Assembly (NCBI RefSeq): GCF_011045095.1
Contig: NZ_JAALDL010000014.1
Span: 97,569 to 161,568, forward strand
DNA length: 64,000 nt
Reading direction: 5' to 3'
DNA from: Grimontia sedimenti
GTDB lineage: Bacteria > Pseudomonadota > Gammaproteobacteria > Enterobacterales > Vibrionaceae
In this document: positions 29,158-38,486 of the stretch, in pieces
How positions within the stretch are numbered: the first letter of the stretch is position 1
Layout of the letters: each line of letters opens with the position of its first letter
Made by a program: the position numbers and the translations under genes
The notes under the pieces: model-generated
Told to the model about the DNA's origin: nothing
Database searches by the model: none
The model's input: the letters and a program-made list of their open reading frames with translations, nothing else

Positions 29158-29183
29158 AAACCGCAAATAGTTTGCGGTTTTTT
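29158..29183 (+). terminator. orphan terminator (plus direction)
   Basis: AAACCGCAAA-TAG-TTTGCGGTTT followed by T6. No plus-strand gene precedes it; it may end an unannotated short RNA or antisense transcript. Confidence 0.55.
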
Positions 29184-29306
29184 CATCTTGGTTTTCGATG
29201 GTGACTTTTGTGACCAGAAATGTATTCCGGCATACCTAATTCTTTATGCATATGGTACCTTGATAAAAAGTGACGAATCGTCAAAAATTATGAAAGAGGA
29301 TAAATC

Positions 29307-29798
29307 ATGGATGGAATACCCAGTTTCACTGAGCTTTATCGTTATTCGGATAATGCCTACTTTGCAGATAACTACACCAAAGAAATAGATTATCAGGGCG
29401 AATCTGCCATGGAGATTTATCTCCGGGTGATGAACAGCACACCGGATTGGGTGAACAAGCTGATGAAAATCCGCAACGAAGTGGTTTCGAGAATGGGCTT
29501 AAAACACCTTGGTAATCTCGATGACTTTTACCCAAAGAAAACGGCGGATGACTATCAGGTGGGCGATAAAGTCGGCATTTTCGAAATGATCTACAAATCT
29601 CACTCAGAAGTGATCATGGAAGACAGAGATAAACATCTGGATGTGAAGCTGTCATTCTTTGTTGAACCTCACGGTGACAAAGCGTTGGTGACGGCGAGCT
29701 CTGTTGTTCACGTTAAAAATACCCTCGGAAAGGTATATATGTTCTTTGTTGGGCCAGTACATAAAATCATCGTGCCAGCGACACTCAAGAAGCTCTGA
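29307..29798 (+). CDS. DUF2867-family protein
   Basis: 163 residues fitting DUF2867: YQVGDKVGIFEMIYKSHSEVIMEDRDKHLDVKLSFF, then VVHVKNTLGKVYMFFVGPVHKIIV. The function of the family is unknown. The ATG has GAGGAT upstream. It is an intracellular protein without a signal peptide, unlinked to the neighbours by operon structure. Confidence 0.85.
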   Translation: MDGIPSFTELYRYSDNAYFADNYTKEIDYQGESAMEIYLRVMNSTPDWVNKLMKIRNEVVSRMGLKHLGNLDDFYPKKTADDYQVGDKVGIFEMIYKSHSEVIMEDRDKHLDVKLSFFVEPHGDKALVTASSVVHVKNTLGKVYMFFVGPVHKIIVPATLKKL

Positions 29799-29861
29799 TG
29801 TGACAATTGATACGAAGCATAATATCTTTCAAGCCATCTATTGGTTATCAGGATATGCATT

Positions 29862-30548
29862 GTGCTTCGATTCCTTCCTTCACTAAAACACTTTTCGCTC
29901 GTTGCTGCTTTAGCGCTTTTCTTCGGCTCAGTAACAAGCTCTCACGCTTTAACTCCTGAAAGCTGTGATATTGATGTCTCTGACCTCAACCTGCGCTATG
30001 ACAACCGTCTCGACTACCAAAACAAAAACATTCCTACCGATTTCTTCCTGTTGGTTTACTCCAATTCGCCGGGCTTTTGTAAAGCGATGAAGCGAAAAGG
30101 TCGTGAAAATTCCGTCCGCTTTCAATGTGACTCTGGGAATGACTTTGGCTGGGTTGTCCATGGCCTTTGGGGAGAGTCAGAAAAGGCTTATCAATCAGGC
30201 AACAATAAAGGACATCCGAGATTCTGCAAGGGCGACTTAGCGCCATTGCCACTGGAAACCATCAAGCCATATCTTTGTATGAGCCCAGGCACACGTCTGT
30301 TGCAAGGCCAGTGGGAAAAGCATGGAGCTTGCGACTTTGATACGGCAGAAGAATACTTCGATAAAACGCTAGAGCTTGCGAAGCAATTTGAGTTGCCGCC
30401 GGCCAATCTCAATGCCAAAAAAGCGATCCGCTGGATGCGTGATAACAATCCTGAGCTTAAAGACACTTGGCTGCATCAAAGCCGACATGAATTTGGGATC
30501 TGCTTTGATAAGGCATTCAACTTAATGTCTTGTCCGAGAAAACGCTAA
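29862..30548 (+). CDS. secreted or periplasmic ribonuclease T2
   Basis: 228 residues. The signal peptide ends near SSHA. Conserved T2 active-site blocks are WVVHGLWGE (first His) and GQWEKHGAC (second His/Glu/Lys). Several Cys residues are available for disulfides. It cleaves RNA to 2',3'-cyclic nucleotides, as E. coli RNase I does. Start chosen at the GTG at 29862 with AGGA 8 bases upstream; a TTG seven codons earlier is less likely. Its stop overlaps the convergent MFS gene by four bases. Confidence 0.88.
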   Translation: MLRFLPSLKHFSLVAALALFFGSVTSSHALTPESCDIDVSDLNLRYDNRLDYQNKNIPTDFFLLVYSNSPGFCKAMKRKGRENSVRFQCDSGNDFGWVVHGLWGESEKAYQSGNNKGHPRFCKGDLAPLPLETIKPYLCMSPGTRLLQGQWEKHGACDFDTAEEYFDKTLELAKQFELPPANLNAKKAIRWMRDNNPELKDTWLHQSRHEFGICFDKAFNLMSCPRKR

Positions 30549-32176
30549 ACGGGCTTTTCGGCGGCATCGCTATCGTCGGCTTTGTTGTTGGCTTTAGCGA
30601 TGTCGTCGAGCAACTCATTAATCTTCTCTGCTTCTTCAACCGAGGCTCCATCTAACAACGCTTCCTGCAATAGGCTGTTAATCCGCTCTTTCCTCAAAAT
30701 AAACAAGTCATGCAGTGAATAAGCGACTTCCAAGCGCCGTTTAGGGAACTGCTCAATCAAGTGGCGTAGCATGTCACCACCTTTTTTCGGATAGGCGAGC
30801 ACGATGTTCTTCGCCACGTCATGTGCGTTCAACGAAGAACCTTGTAGAGCGAGTCGGATCAAAATCCCCGGATCGGATGGATTCTGGCCCAACGCAGCGA
30901 TGAGAAGTTTTAGCTCTGGGTTGGCTTTGTCGATGTCCTTGAAATCCATCATTGGGTCATAATCACTCGAACTCCCCATAGGTTGCACGTTGACCTTGAA
31001 GGAAGAGGCCGCTGGCAATGTTTCTGTGCGAACAAACAGCTTACGTGCCATCAGGAAAACAAAGACGAAAATATGAACCGAAATGATGTAGTAGTAGAGC
31101 CAGACGACGTCGAACTCATTCATCAGGAAACTCGCCACAATCGGGCCAATGACACCACCGACGCCCAGTAAAATTTGCATCGTACTGGTGGCGGGCATCG
31201 CTTCTTTTTGTTCAATGTGGTCAAACACTTGAGTAACAGCAAGTGGGAAAAGTGCCACGCCTGAACCACCTGATACCCAAAACAGCACGGCCAACAATTC
31301 GATCGGATAAGGGTAAAAGTTATCAAGCACTATCAAGCTGTTGCTGATGATCCCCATCAACATCAAACCTGATGCTACGACACGTTTATCGTAGCGATCG
31401 GCCAGCCACCCGGTTGGAAACTGAGTGAGCAAACCGCCCATTTGGTAAGAACCCAGGATCAGTGATAGCCAGATACCAGAGATCCCTTTGCTGTAAGCGT
31501 AAAGAGAGATAAGTGAAACGCTGGCTGCATTAATCAACCCGGCACAGAAACAAGCCAGTGTGCCTGAAGGGGAGTATTGCCAGAGCTTTTTAAGAGAAAT
31601 CGGTGTCGCGCGTTTGGGTAATTCCGGTGCCGGTAAACGGCTCATTGACATGATGATGAGGGAAACACAAAGGAATACCGAAATCACCCCAAACAGCCGC
31701 GGGTCGTTTTCGTTAAATGCGCTGAAAAGAAAGGGAGCGGTGCCGAATCCAATCGCAAAACAGATCTGGTAGGTGCCGTAAACTCGGCCTCGGTTACTTC
31801 GATCACTCAGTACATTGAGCCAACTTTCGAGCGTGATAAATGACGTGACATAGCAGAAGCCTGCAATCGCGCGCAGGGCGGCGGTAACAACAATATCGGT
31901 CGTGTAGCTATGAACAACAGACACAATCGACAGGGTTGCCGCCATGGAGGCAAACGCGCGAATGTGTCCGGCACGGAGCACTGCTCGGGAACCAAACAAC
32001 CCGGCACAAATTGCGCCTACAGCAAACATACTCATTGCCAGACCAATATCGGCAGTCGGGTAGCCGTTTTCCTTCATGCGGATAGGTAGCATGACGAAAA
32101 AGAGGTTGTGGCTGATAGCAAACCCAAATATCGTGAAGAGGATGGGTCGTATCCGTATGAATATATTTGCTTTCAT
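30545..32176 (-). CDS. MFS transporter with cytoplasmic C-terminal extension
   Basis: 543 residues. Twelve hydrophobic helices within residues 1-390, including DRSNRGRVYG (loop 2-3 like motif) and GWLADRYDKR. The last ~150 residues are non-membrane and helical (SSSDYDPMMDFKDIDKANPELKLLIAALG), an extension beyond the usual MFS length. It is convergent with the RNase T2 gene. The substrate is not inferable. Confidence 0.85.
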   Translation of the reverse strand: MKANIFIRIRPILFTIFGFAISHNLFFVMLPIRMKENGYPTADIGLAMSMFAVGAICAGLFGSRAVLRAGHIRAFASMAATLSIVSVVHSYTTDIVVTAALRAIAGFCYVTSFITLESWLNVLSDRSNRGRVYGTYQICFAIGFGTAPFLFSAFNENDPRLFGVISVFLCVSLIIMSMSRLPAPELPKRATPISLKKLWQYSPSGTLACFCAGLINAASVSLISLYAYSKGISGIWLSLILGSYQMGGLLTQFPTGWLADRYDKRVVASGLMLMGIISNSLIVLDNFYPYPIELLAVLFWVSGGSGVALFPLAVTQVFDHIEQKEAMPATSTMQILLGVGGVIGPIVASFLMNEFDVVWLYYYIISVHIFVFVFLMARKLFVRTETLPAASSFKVNVQPMGSSSDYDPMMDFKDIDKANPELKLLIAALGQNPSDPGILIRLALQGSSLNAHDVAKNIVLAYPKKGGDMLRHLIEQFPKRRLEVAYSLHDLFILRKERINSLLQEALLDGASVEEAEKINELLDDIAKANNKADDSDAAEKPV

Positions 32177-32451
32177 GTCCGTATATGCCCAGTAGTGTCA
32201 GCTCCAAAAAAAAATGAATTGGAGCTTTGTTATGCGTGGTTTAAAGAGCAAAAAAATGAAGTTTTTATGAGGGTTTTCTATCAAACCGGCCCTGAGCTTC
32301 AAAAATGCGTGTTAGCCTAAAAATGTTACCACTGAGAGAACGTGGAAATGAGAGAACTCAAAGGCTTTCACTGCTGGCTCTCGTAAATCCGACATGTTTC
32401 TTATTCATGAATGAGTATGGTCTAGTTTTGCTAAATCTGAGGGAATGAATC

Positions 32452-32874
32452 ATGGAAAGATTTCGCGTATCCAACCAATTAGAGCACATGAATATCGACC
32501 TCATTCATCAGGTGATATCAGAGTCCTACTGGGCGAAAGACATTCCAAAAGCGACGTTAGAAAAGGCGCTGGCACATTCTCTCTGTTTTGGTGTGTTTGA
32601 TGAAAACGACACGCAGGTAGCGTTTGCCAGGATGATCACTGACCGGGCGACATTTGCCTATTTGGGAGATGTTTTTGTGGTGGGAGAGCGTCAAGGTGAG
32701 GGGATTGCTAGAGTATTGATGGATAGCATTGTGGCACATCCTGACCTACAAGGTCTTCGTCGGACCATGCTGGCAACCCGTGATGCACATGGGTTATATG
32801 AAAAGTATGGTTTTACGCCGATTGCCAATCCTGACTCGTTAATGCAGATATGGCATCCTGACATATATAAATGA
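32452..32874 (+). CDS. GNAT-family N-acetyltransferase
   Basis: 140 residues with the GNAT fold: DVFVVGERQGEGIARVLMDSI (acetyl-CoA loop QGEGIA) and LYEKYGFTPI at the C-terminus. The substrate is unknown. GAGGGAATGAATC precedes the ATG. Confidence 0.85.
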   Translation: MERFRVSNQLEHMNIDLIHQVISESYWAKDIPKATLEKALAHSLCFGVFDENDTQVAFARMITDRATFAYLGDVFVVGERQGEGIARVLMDSIVAHPDLQGLRRTMLATRDAHGLYEKYGFTPIANPDSLMQIWHPDIYK

Positions 32875-32928
32875 AACGCGATCAGTGATTGCTAATATCC
32901 TGAAGTGCACGAGTTTAAAGGAATAAGA

Positions 32929-33402
32929 ATGACAGCGATAAGAAAATTCAAACAGGAAGATGAATATGGCGTGCTTAAAATATTCTTAGCAGAAGAACAG
33001 GTGAAATTTACGGCTTCACCAGAGAATTTCATCAGTGATATTGATGAAAACATCATTCGCTTTTTGATTATCCAAGACGATCTCATTGTTGGCTACTTCA
33101 AGATTGATACTGCTTTTAATTCCGAAATCGTTGGCGAAGGGAATACAGGGGTAGGGCTTCGAAGTTTTGCTATTGATTATCGCTACCAAGGAAAGGGGAT
33201 CGGTAAAAAGGCGGTCTCATTATTGGCAGATTCCGTTTCCCTCGAGTTTCCTGATGTCTCTTGGCTCTATCTGACGGTGAATTGTAAAAACTCGGTTGCT
33301 TATCAGACATACCTTAAAGGAGGCTTTGAAGATACAGGATCGCTTTATCACGGTGGTCCAGTGGGACCTCAACATGTGATGAAGCTAATGTTGCGTAGAT
33401 AA
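32929..33402 (+). CDS. GNAT-family N-acetyltransferase (second)
   Basis: About 157 residues with the acetyl-CoA signature YRYQGKGIGKKAVSLL. AAAGGA is upstream of ATG 32929; an upstream GTG (32905) is not favoured. Substrate unknown. Lies 54 bases after the previous GNAT, so they may be co-transcribed. Confidence 0.82.
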   Translation: MTAIRKFKQEDEYGVLKIFLAEEQVKFTASPENFISDIDENIIRFLIIQDDLIVGYFKIDTAFNSEIVGEGNTGVGLRSFAIDYRYQGKGIGKKAVSLLADSVSLEFPDVSWLYLTVNCKNSVAYQTYLKGGFEDTGSLYHGGPVGPQHVMKLMLRR

Positions 33403-33782
33403 AGCCGCTTGGACAGACAAGATCTTGGGCTCAGTCCGAAAGGCTGTGCAAGTGTAAAATGCATATATTTATTGCTGGATTGAATTAAAATGTCTTTTTA
33501 TGTTTATCTTTCCTGTTGAACCAGTCACTTTGGGCTATATTAATTCATGCCGTGTTTAAATAAATAATTAAATTCGGTGTTAATTATGTTTCTTTACAAT
33601 CATGTCTTATCTTTATAAACCCCGACCTTGAGGCGGGAATTTATTTTAATTGTTGTTCATCTCTCTTTTACTTAATAAATTGTGACACCCCTTCATTTAA
33701 CAAAAAATTGACCAAATGAGTTTTTTGAAAATTAACACGCTGAGTGTTTGACTGATGACGTCAATTAAAAAGGACGACAAAA
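33403..33782. other. AT-rich intergenic region upstream of the M28 peptidase
   Basis: About 380 AT-rich bases with no supported gene. The promoter of the M28 gene must lie here. Confidence 0.5.
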
Positions 33783-35603
33783 ATGAAAACATTCAACGTT
33801 AGTGGTAAAAAATTTGTAGTGATTGCAATGAGTGCAGCACTACTAACAGGCTTTGCAGGCTGTGAAGATCCAAGATGGGTTGCAAACAAAGTCAGTAAAG
33901 CGATGAAAGAGAAAAACCTGTTTGATCATCTGGAAGCGCTCGAAGCAGCTGCCATTCCAACACCAGATGGCAATTCTATTACCCGTGCAGCGGGTACCGA
34001 TGGTTATGCAAATTCTGCTGACTACATTAAGCAGACGCTAGAAAAACATGGCTATGAGGTAACACTGCAGGAATTTGATTTCCGCAGTTGGGTTGAGCTT
34101 GATGGCACCACCCTCAGCGTTAATGGGCAACAACTTGTACATGTCCGTGATGCGACAGATGACATTCCAGCAGATTACGCCGCCATGTCCTACTCTGGCA
34201 GTTCAGATGGTGCAATCAGCGCCGATATTGCTTTTGTAACTCCCGATTTTAATTTTGAATCACCAGATTATGACGACACCGATGGCTGTGAGGCATCGGA
34301 TTTTGACGGCGTCGATGTGACAGGCAAAGTTGCCGTTATTCAACGTGGTGGCTGTACGTTTGATTCAAAAGTGGTCAACGCCGAAAATGCCGGTGCAGTC
34401 GGTGTTATCGTATTTAATCAGGGTAACAACGATGGCCGTAAGAGCGTGGTGAACGGTACTTTGGGTAGCGACTCAGAAGCCACCATTCCAGCGTTTGGAG
34501 CACGCTATGACCTCGGTAAAGAATGGTATGACGCGTTGGAGTCAGGTGCGATTACCGCAGCACTTTCTGTTCAAACCGAAGACGAAATTGTGGTGACGGA
34601 AAACTTATTGGCTGAAACCAAAGCAGGCGACCCAGATCAGATTGTCATGGTTGGTGCGCATTTGGACTCAGTCCAAGAAGGGCCTGGTATTCAAGACAAT
34701 GGTTCAGGTTCAGCTGGGATTCTTGAATATGCTATCCGCCTTAAGAAGAAAATGAAGCGACTGCCAGTCACCCAGAAAAACAAAGTACGTTTTGCTTGGT
34801 GGGCGGCAGAAGAAGCGGGTCTTGTGGGTTCTGAATATTACACCGGAGAAGTATTCGGAGCCTACTACGCGGATGCGCAAGCACAAATCATGGAAGAGTT
34901 GGGTATCACGGATCCAAGCGAACTGACGGATGAGCAGTATGAGCTTATCGAAGCACGTTACTTGGAAATCAATCCGATTAAGATGTACCTCAACTTCGAT
35001 ATGATCGCGTCTCCAAACTACATCTACGGTGTGATGGATGGCGACTTGTCAGACACCAAAGACAGCCCTGATAACGCGTACCCAGGTGACTTTGAGCCAC
35101 CGGAAGGCACAGGCCATATTGAAGGTTTGTTCAACGAGTTCTTTACTGATAAAGGCGAAGTGACGGTTCCTCAGGCGTTGTCAAAACGTTCAGACTATTC
35201 AGGCTTTGCAGATTGGGGCATCGCATTTGGTGGCTTGTTTACCGGTGCAGAGAAAACCAAATCAGCCGAAGAAGTTGAGCAGTTTGGCGGTGAAGTGGAT
35301 GTTGCCTACGACAAGTGTTATCACCAAGCGTGTGATGACATCAACAACGTGAACAATGTTGCAATGGAAATGAACTCCCGTGCACTGGCTTACGTGGCAA
35401 CCTTCTATGCGATGAGTGAAGATTTGTATGCTGATGACAAGAACCAACAGGATGCAGCACCAGAAACTCGCACACTGAGGACACTGGCAGTTCATGATGA
35501 CCATGAGCACGAACATCGTATCGGGGAGAAGATCAAGTCAGCCTCACGTGAAGTGGCAGACCACGGACACTTCCACGGTGATTTCGACCAAGATCGTAAG
35601 TAA
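33783..35603 (+). CDS. M28-family lipoprotein peptidase with PA domain
   Basis: 606 residues. The lipobox is GFAGC. A protease-associated domain (about residues 150-270, CTFDSKVVNAENAGAVGVIVFN) precedes the M28 zinc peptidase domain. Zinc ligands are in VGAHLDSV, GIQDNGSG, AEEAGL, NFDMIAS and YHQACDD. The C-terminal tail is His-rich (HDDHEHEHRIGEK, HGHFHGD). It is a cell-envelope aminopeptidase-like enzyme. AAGGA precedes the ATG. Confidence 0.9.
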   Translation: MKTFNVSGKKFVVIAMSAALLTGFAGCEDPRWVANKVSKAMKEKNLFDHLEALEAAAIPTPDGNSITRAAGTDGYANSADYIKQTLEKHGYEVTLQEFDFRSWVELDGTTLSVNGQQLVHVRDATDDIPADYAAMSYSGSSDGAISADIAFVTPDFNFESPDYDDTDGCEASDFDGVDVTGKVAVIQRGGCTFDSKVVNAENAGAVGVIVFNQGNNDGRKSVVNGTLGSDSEATIPAFGARYDLGKEWYDALESGAITAALSVQTEDEIVVTENLLAETKAGDPDQIVMVGAHLDSVQEGPGIQDNGSGSAGILEYAIRLKKKMKRLPVTQKNKVRFAWWAAEEAGLVGSEYYTGEVFGAYYADAQAQIMEELGITDPSELTDEQYELIEARYLEINPIKMYLNFDMIASPNYIYGVMDGDLSDTKDSPDNAYPGDFEPPEGTGHIEGLFNEFFTDKGEVTVPQALSKRSDYSGFADWGIAFGGLFTGAEKTKSAEEVEQFGGEVDVAYDKCYHQACDDINNVNNVAMEMNSRALAYVATFYAMSEDLYADDKNQQDAAPETRTLRTLAVHDDHEHEHRIGEKIKSASREVADHGHFHGDFDQDRK

Positions 35604-35618
35604 CACAATGACTTATAC

Positions 35619-35646
35619 AAAAGGGAGCCGTTTGGCTCCCTTTTTT
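35619..35646. terminator. bidirectional terminator after the M28 gene
   Basis: AAGGGAGCC-GTTT-GGCTCCCTT (35621-35642) followed by T run. Shared with the convergent AraC-family gene. Confidence 0.8.
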
Positions 35647-36577
35647 ATTCGTTTTGCTGCCTGATGTCTGCAGGGGTCAGGCCCATTTCTCGCACCAGGG
35701 CGCGACTTAGTGTCCGTCCAGAAGTAAAACCGAGAGAGAGCGCGATTTTGTCGATGGGGTCATTGGTGTATTTCAAAGCGTTGTAGGCCTTTAAGCGACG
35801 CCAGTGGCTAAGATAGGCGATGGGTGCCATACCCAACGCATCTTGAAAATGGCGAACCAGTGTCGCTTTCGACATACCGACGTGTCTTCCAATCTCTTCT
35901 AGTGTCCAGTCTTTACCGGGCTCGCGATGCATCAGCATCAAGGCTTCATGGATGCGTTTATCCTTTACTGCTTTGATGAAACTAAAACTTTCAGTAGTCT
36001 CGTTTAAATAGTGAGACAAAAGCTTTAAAAACAATGCTTCTGAAAGTTTGTCGACAATAGGGTTTTCCCTGTATCCATGCTCCGAAATTTCTTTGTCGAT
36101 GGATATCACGAGTCGCCAAATGGTTGTGTCGTGTCCAATATCCTTGATATGGATAACAGGGGGCAAAGCGTCAACAACCGGATGGCTGAGTCCGGCGTCG
36201 AACATGATGAGTCCACACATCAGTTTGTGGGTGGTAGGCCCTTCCTGAAACAGCGGTTTTCCCAGTTCGCAAGCGTCGATGGCGATGTCACTCAGGGTCT
36301 TTTTATTGTCAGGAGAGTCCGCTAACCAGTGCGCATCACCTCCCGGTAACAGAAACACATCCATCTCATTTGCGAGAAAAGGCTTATTGCTATCCAACCC
36401 TACAAAACAGTTTCCTTTGAGTGCGATATGAAAGCGTGGAAACGCGCGTTTCTCCAGTGCTATGCCCCAAGGTGCACTGAGGTCAGAACTGAAGAAAATG
36501 CTGCCTTTAAATCTAAGAGTTTCAAAGACATCGGATAGATAATTAAAGGTTTCTTCGCTTTTGATTCGTTGAGGCAC
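35645..36577 (-). CDS. AraC-family regulator with cupin N-terminal domain
   Basis: 310 residues. The N-terminal half has the cupin-type sensory domain (LPGGDAHWLADS). The C-terminal ~100 residues carry two helix-turn-helix motifs (WTLEEIGRHVGMSKATLVRHF, IDKIALSLGFTSGRTLSRAL). It is divergent from the cytochrome P460 pair and is the natural candidate regulator of them. That link is inferred from position. Confidence 0.88.
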   Translation of the reverse strand: MPQRIKSEETFNYLSDVFETLRFKGSIFFSSDLSAPWGIALEKRAFPRFHIALKGNCFVGLDSNKPFLANEMDVFLLPGGDAHWLADSPDNKKTLSDIAIDACELGKPLFQEGPTTHKLMCGLIMFDAGLSHPVVDALPPVIHIKDIGHDTTIWRLVISIDKEISEHGYRENPIVDKLSEALFLKLLSHYLNETTESFSFIKAVKDKRIHEALMLMHREPGKDWTLEEIGRHVGMSKATLVRHFQDALGMAPIAYLSHWRRLKAYNALKYTNDPIDKIALSLGFTSGRTLSRALVREMGLTPADIRQQNE

Positions 36578-36677
36578 CGTTCTGATTCCCTTAGTAACAT
36601 CATGGCTATGTAATTTAGCTTAGACTAACGCAAGGTGTGCCAAGATGGTGCACCTCAACTGTACTAGAGGTGAGAAA

Positions 36678-37292
36678 ATGGATGTAAAAAACACCAAGGC
36701 AGCACTACTAACTGTGGCTTCAATGATTATAGCTGGCGGTTTCGTTTCTACTTCGGCATTTGCCAAAGAGTATTTCACTGTCAAAGATGGTGAACTTCAG
36801 AGACCAACCGGCTACCGCGAGTGGGTGTATGTCGGTACGCCTGTGACACCGAATGATATGAACAACGGCAAAGCGGCTTTCCCAGAGCATCACAACGTTT
36901 ACATTGATCCAGAAAGTTGGGCGGTGTGGAAAGAGAAGGGTGAGTTCAGAGATGGCACCATCATCATCAAAGAGCTCGTCAGTGTGGGAAGCAAGGCTGC
37001 AGTCAGTGGTAATGGTTATTTTCAGGGTGACTACATTGGCTTGGAAGCCACCATTAAAAGCAAAAGCCTGAACCCAGATGAGCCGGGTAACTGGTCTTAC
37101 TATAGCTTTTCAACGCCTGACCATAGTGCGCTCACTGATACTGCGAAAGCTTTCCCAGCAGCAGCTTGTAACGCTTGTCACCAAGCAGCAGCGGCTGATG
37201 ACTTTGTATTCACTCAGTACTACCCAGTGCTGCGTGCGGGCAAAGCGAAAGGTGAGGCAGCAAGCGGCGGACACAGCTCTAGCCTGAAATAA
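36678..37292 (+). CDS. cytochrome P460-family c-type haem protein
   Basis: About 204 residues. The signal peptide ends in SAFA. The C-terminal haem-binding motif is CNACH. P460-family segment YIDPESWAVWKEKGEFRDGTIIIKELV contains the Lys region linked to the haem in P460. Likely periplasmic redox enzyme; hydroxylamine oxidation is known for the family, but the substrate is unproven here. The ATG at 36678 has GAGGTG upstream. First gene of a two-gene unit. Confidence 0.8.
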   Translation: MDVKNTKAALLTVASMIIAGGFVSTSAFAKEYFTVKDGELQRPTGYREWVYVGTPVTPNDMNNGKAAFPEHHNVYIDPESWAVWKEKGEFRDGTIIIKELVSVGSKAAVSGNGYFQGDYIGLEATIKSKSLNPDEPGNWSYYSFSTPDHSALTDTAKAFPAAACNACHQAAAADDFVFTQYYPVLRAGKAKGEAASGGHSSSLK

Positions 37293-37314
37293 TAAGAAAA
37301 TAATGGAGTCATTT

Positions 37315-37857
37315 ATGAAAAAGGCATTTCTTATCGGCTTGCTTGCCACTGGTACAGCGTTTAGTGCGCTTGCTGCGAACGATGCGTTTTCACCTTACGT
37401 GGATGAAAAAGGAAACATCAGCTTCCCTAACGATTTCCGAACCAATATGGTCCATTTAGGTTCTTGGTTTGTACCAGAGGGCGGCGCTAGCGGTTTCCAT
37501 GGTGTGTACACCGAAAAAGAAACGGTGGAAGCGTTTCGAAAAAACGGCAAATTCCCAGATGGTGCAACGCTGGTTAAAGAGTTGCGTGCGCACAAAACCG
37601 GCAATTATACGACGGGCAGTGGCGTCAGCCATGAGACCGGCGATCTCAAACAGTGGTTTGTGATGGTGAAAGACGGTGAAGGCCGCTTTTCCGATAATGG
37701 CTCTTGGGGTGACGGTTGGGGTTGGGCATTGTTCAAAACCGATGACATGAACAAGAACGCCTCAGCAGATTACAAGACTGACTGTCTTGGCTGCCATGTT
37801 CCTGCCAAAGCCAATGATTGGATCTACACCGAAGCCTATCCGATTCTTGGCGAATAA
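37315..37857 (+). CDS. second cytochrome P460-family protein
   Basis: About 180 residues with a signal peptide ending SALAA, the P460 signature FPDGATLVKELR, and a single haem motif CLGCH. It follows the first P460 gene by 22 bases. Start at 37315 with GGAG upstream. The two proteins share the fold but differ in sequence, so they probably work together or are duplicates. Confidence 0.8.
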   Translation: MKKAFLIGLLATGTAFSALAANDAFSPYVDEKGNISFPNDFRTNMVHLGSWFVPEGGASGFHGVYTEKETVEAFRKNGKFPDGATLVKELRAHKTGNYTTGSGVSHETGDLKQWFVMVKDGEGRFSDNGSWGDGWGWALFKTDDMNKNASADYKTDCLGCHVPAKANDWIYTEAYPILGE

Positions 37858-37890
37858 CAGAACAGGTTAATTGCACAATCCCTCGTAAAA

Positions 37891-37920
37891 CAAAGCCAGC
37901 CAACGTGCTGGCTTTTTTAT
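37891..37920. terminator. terminator after the P460 pair
   Basis: AAGCCAGC-CAACGT-GCTGGCTT (37893-37914) followed by TTTTTT; convergent with hiuH. Confidence 0.8.
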
Positions 37921-37935
37921 TCCTAGAGTTTTTAT

Positions 37936-38289
37936 CTAACTTCCCCGGTATGTCGAATACCCATAGGGCGAGACCAACAGTGGGACGTGATAGTGCTGGT
38001 TATGGTCGGATACGCCGAAACGAATGACAATCTCATCAAGGAAAGGGATAGCGTCAAGCTGGGCGTTGGTATGTTGGAAATAAGAGGCTGTGGCAAACAC
38101 CAGCTGGTATTGACCAGAAATAAGGTAACCTTCTTCGATGAGAGGTGTATCTGTTCTACCATCATCATTGGTGATGCTTGTGGTCACTGGATGTAGACCT
38201 TCTTCATCGATGCGGTACAGCGAGATTTTGACACCTTGTGCTGGCTTTCCCCTAGCGGTGTCGAGAACATGTGTGGTCAGTTTTCCCAT
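37936..38289 (-). CDS. hiuH: 5-hydroxyisourate hydrolase
   Basis: 117 residues of the transthyretin-like family. The C-terminal YRGS motif and the HVLD N-terminal motif of HIU hydrolases are present (HHVP-type active site region HYHVPLLVSPYGYSTYRGS). It converts 5-hydroxyisourate to OHCU in uric acid breakdown. GAGGTGGTG precedes the ATG. No other urate-pathway gene is adjacent. Confidence 0.93.
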   Translation of the reverse strand: MGKLTTHVLDTARGKPAQGVKISLYRIDEEGLHPVTTSITNDDGRTDTPLIEEGYLISGQYQLVFATASYFQHTNAQLDAIPFLDEIVIRFGVSDHNQHYHVPLLVSPYGYSTYRGS

Positions 38290-38444
38290 TTCACCACCTC
38301 AATTTCAAAGGCTCTTGTCTTAACAAAAAATTAGCATTTGCTGCGTTGGCACCCCAACAAAAAATGATAAAACTTTGAGCAAGCGCCTAATTCAGTTGAA
38401 CTTTTAGCATTTTTCAGCAGATAGGAGACTCGATGGAGAAAGGG

Positions 38445-38477
38445 CAAAAAAGGAAAACCGGGCCATGATGGCCCGGA
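38445..38477 (-). terminator. terminator of the MFS gene
   Basis: CCGGGCC-ATGAT-GGCCCGG (38458-38476), followed on the minus strand by TTTTCCTTTTTTG. Confidence 0.8.
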
Positions 38478-38486
38478 TTCATATCA

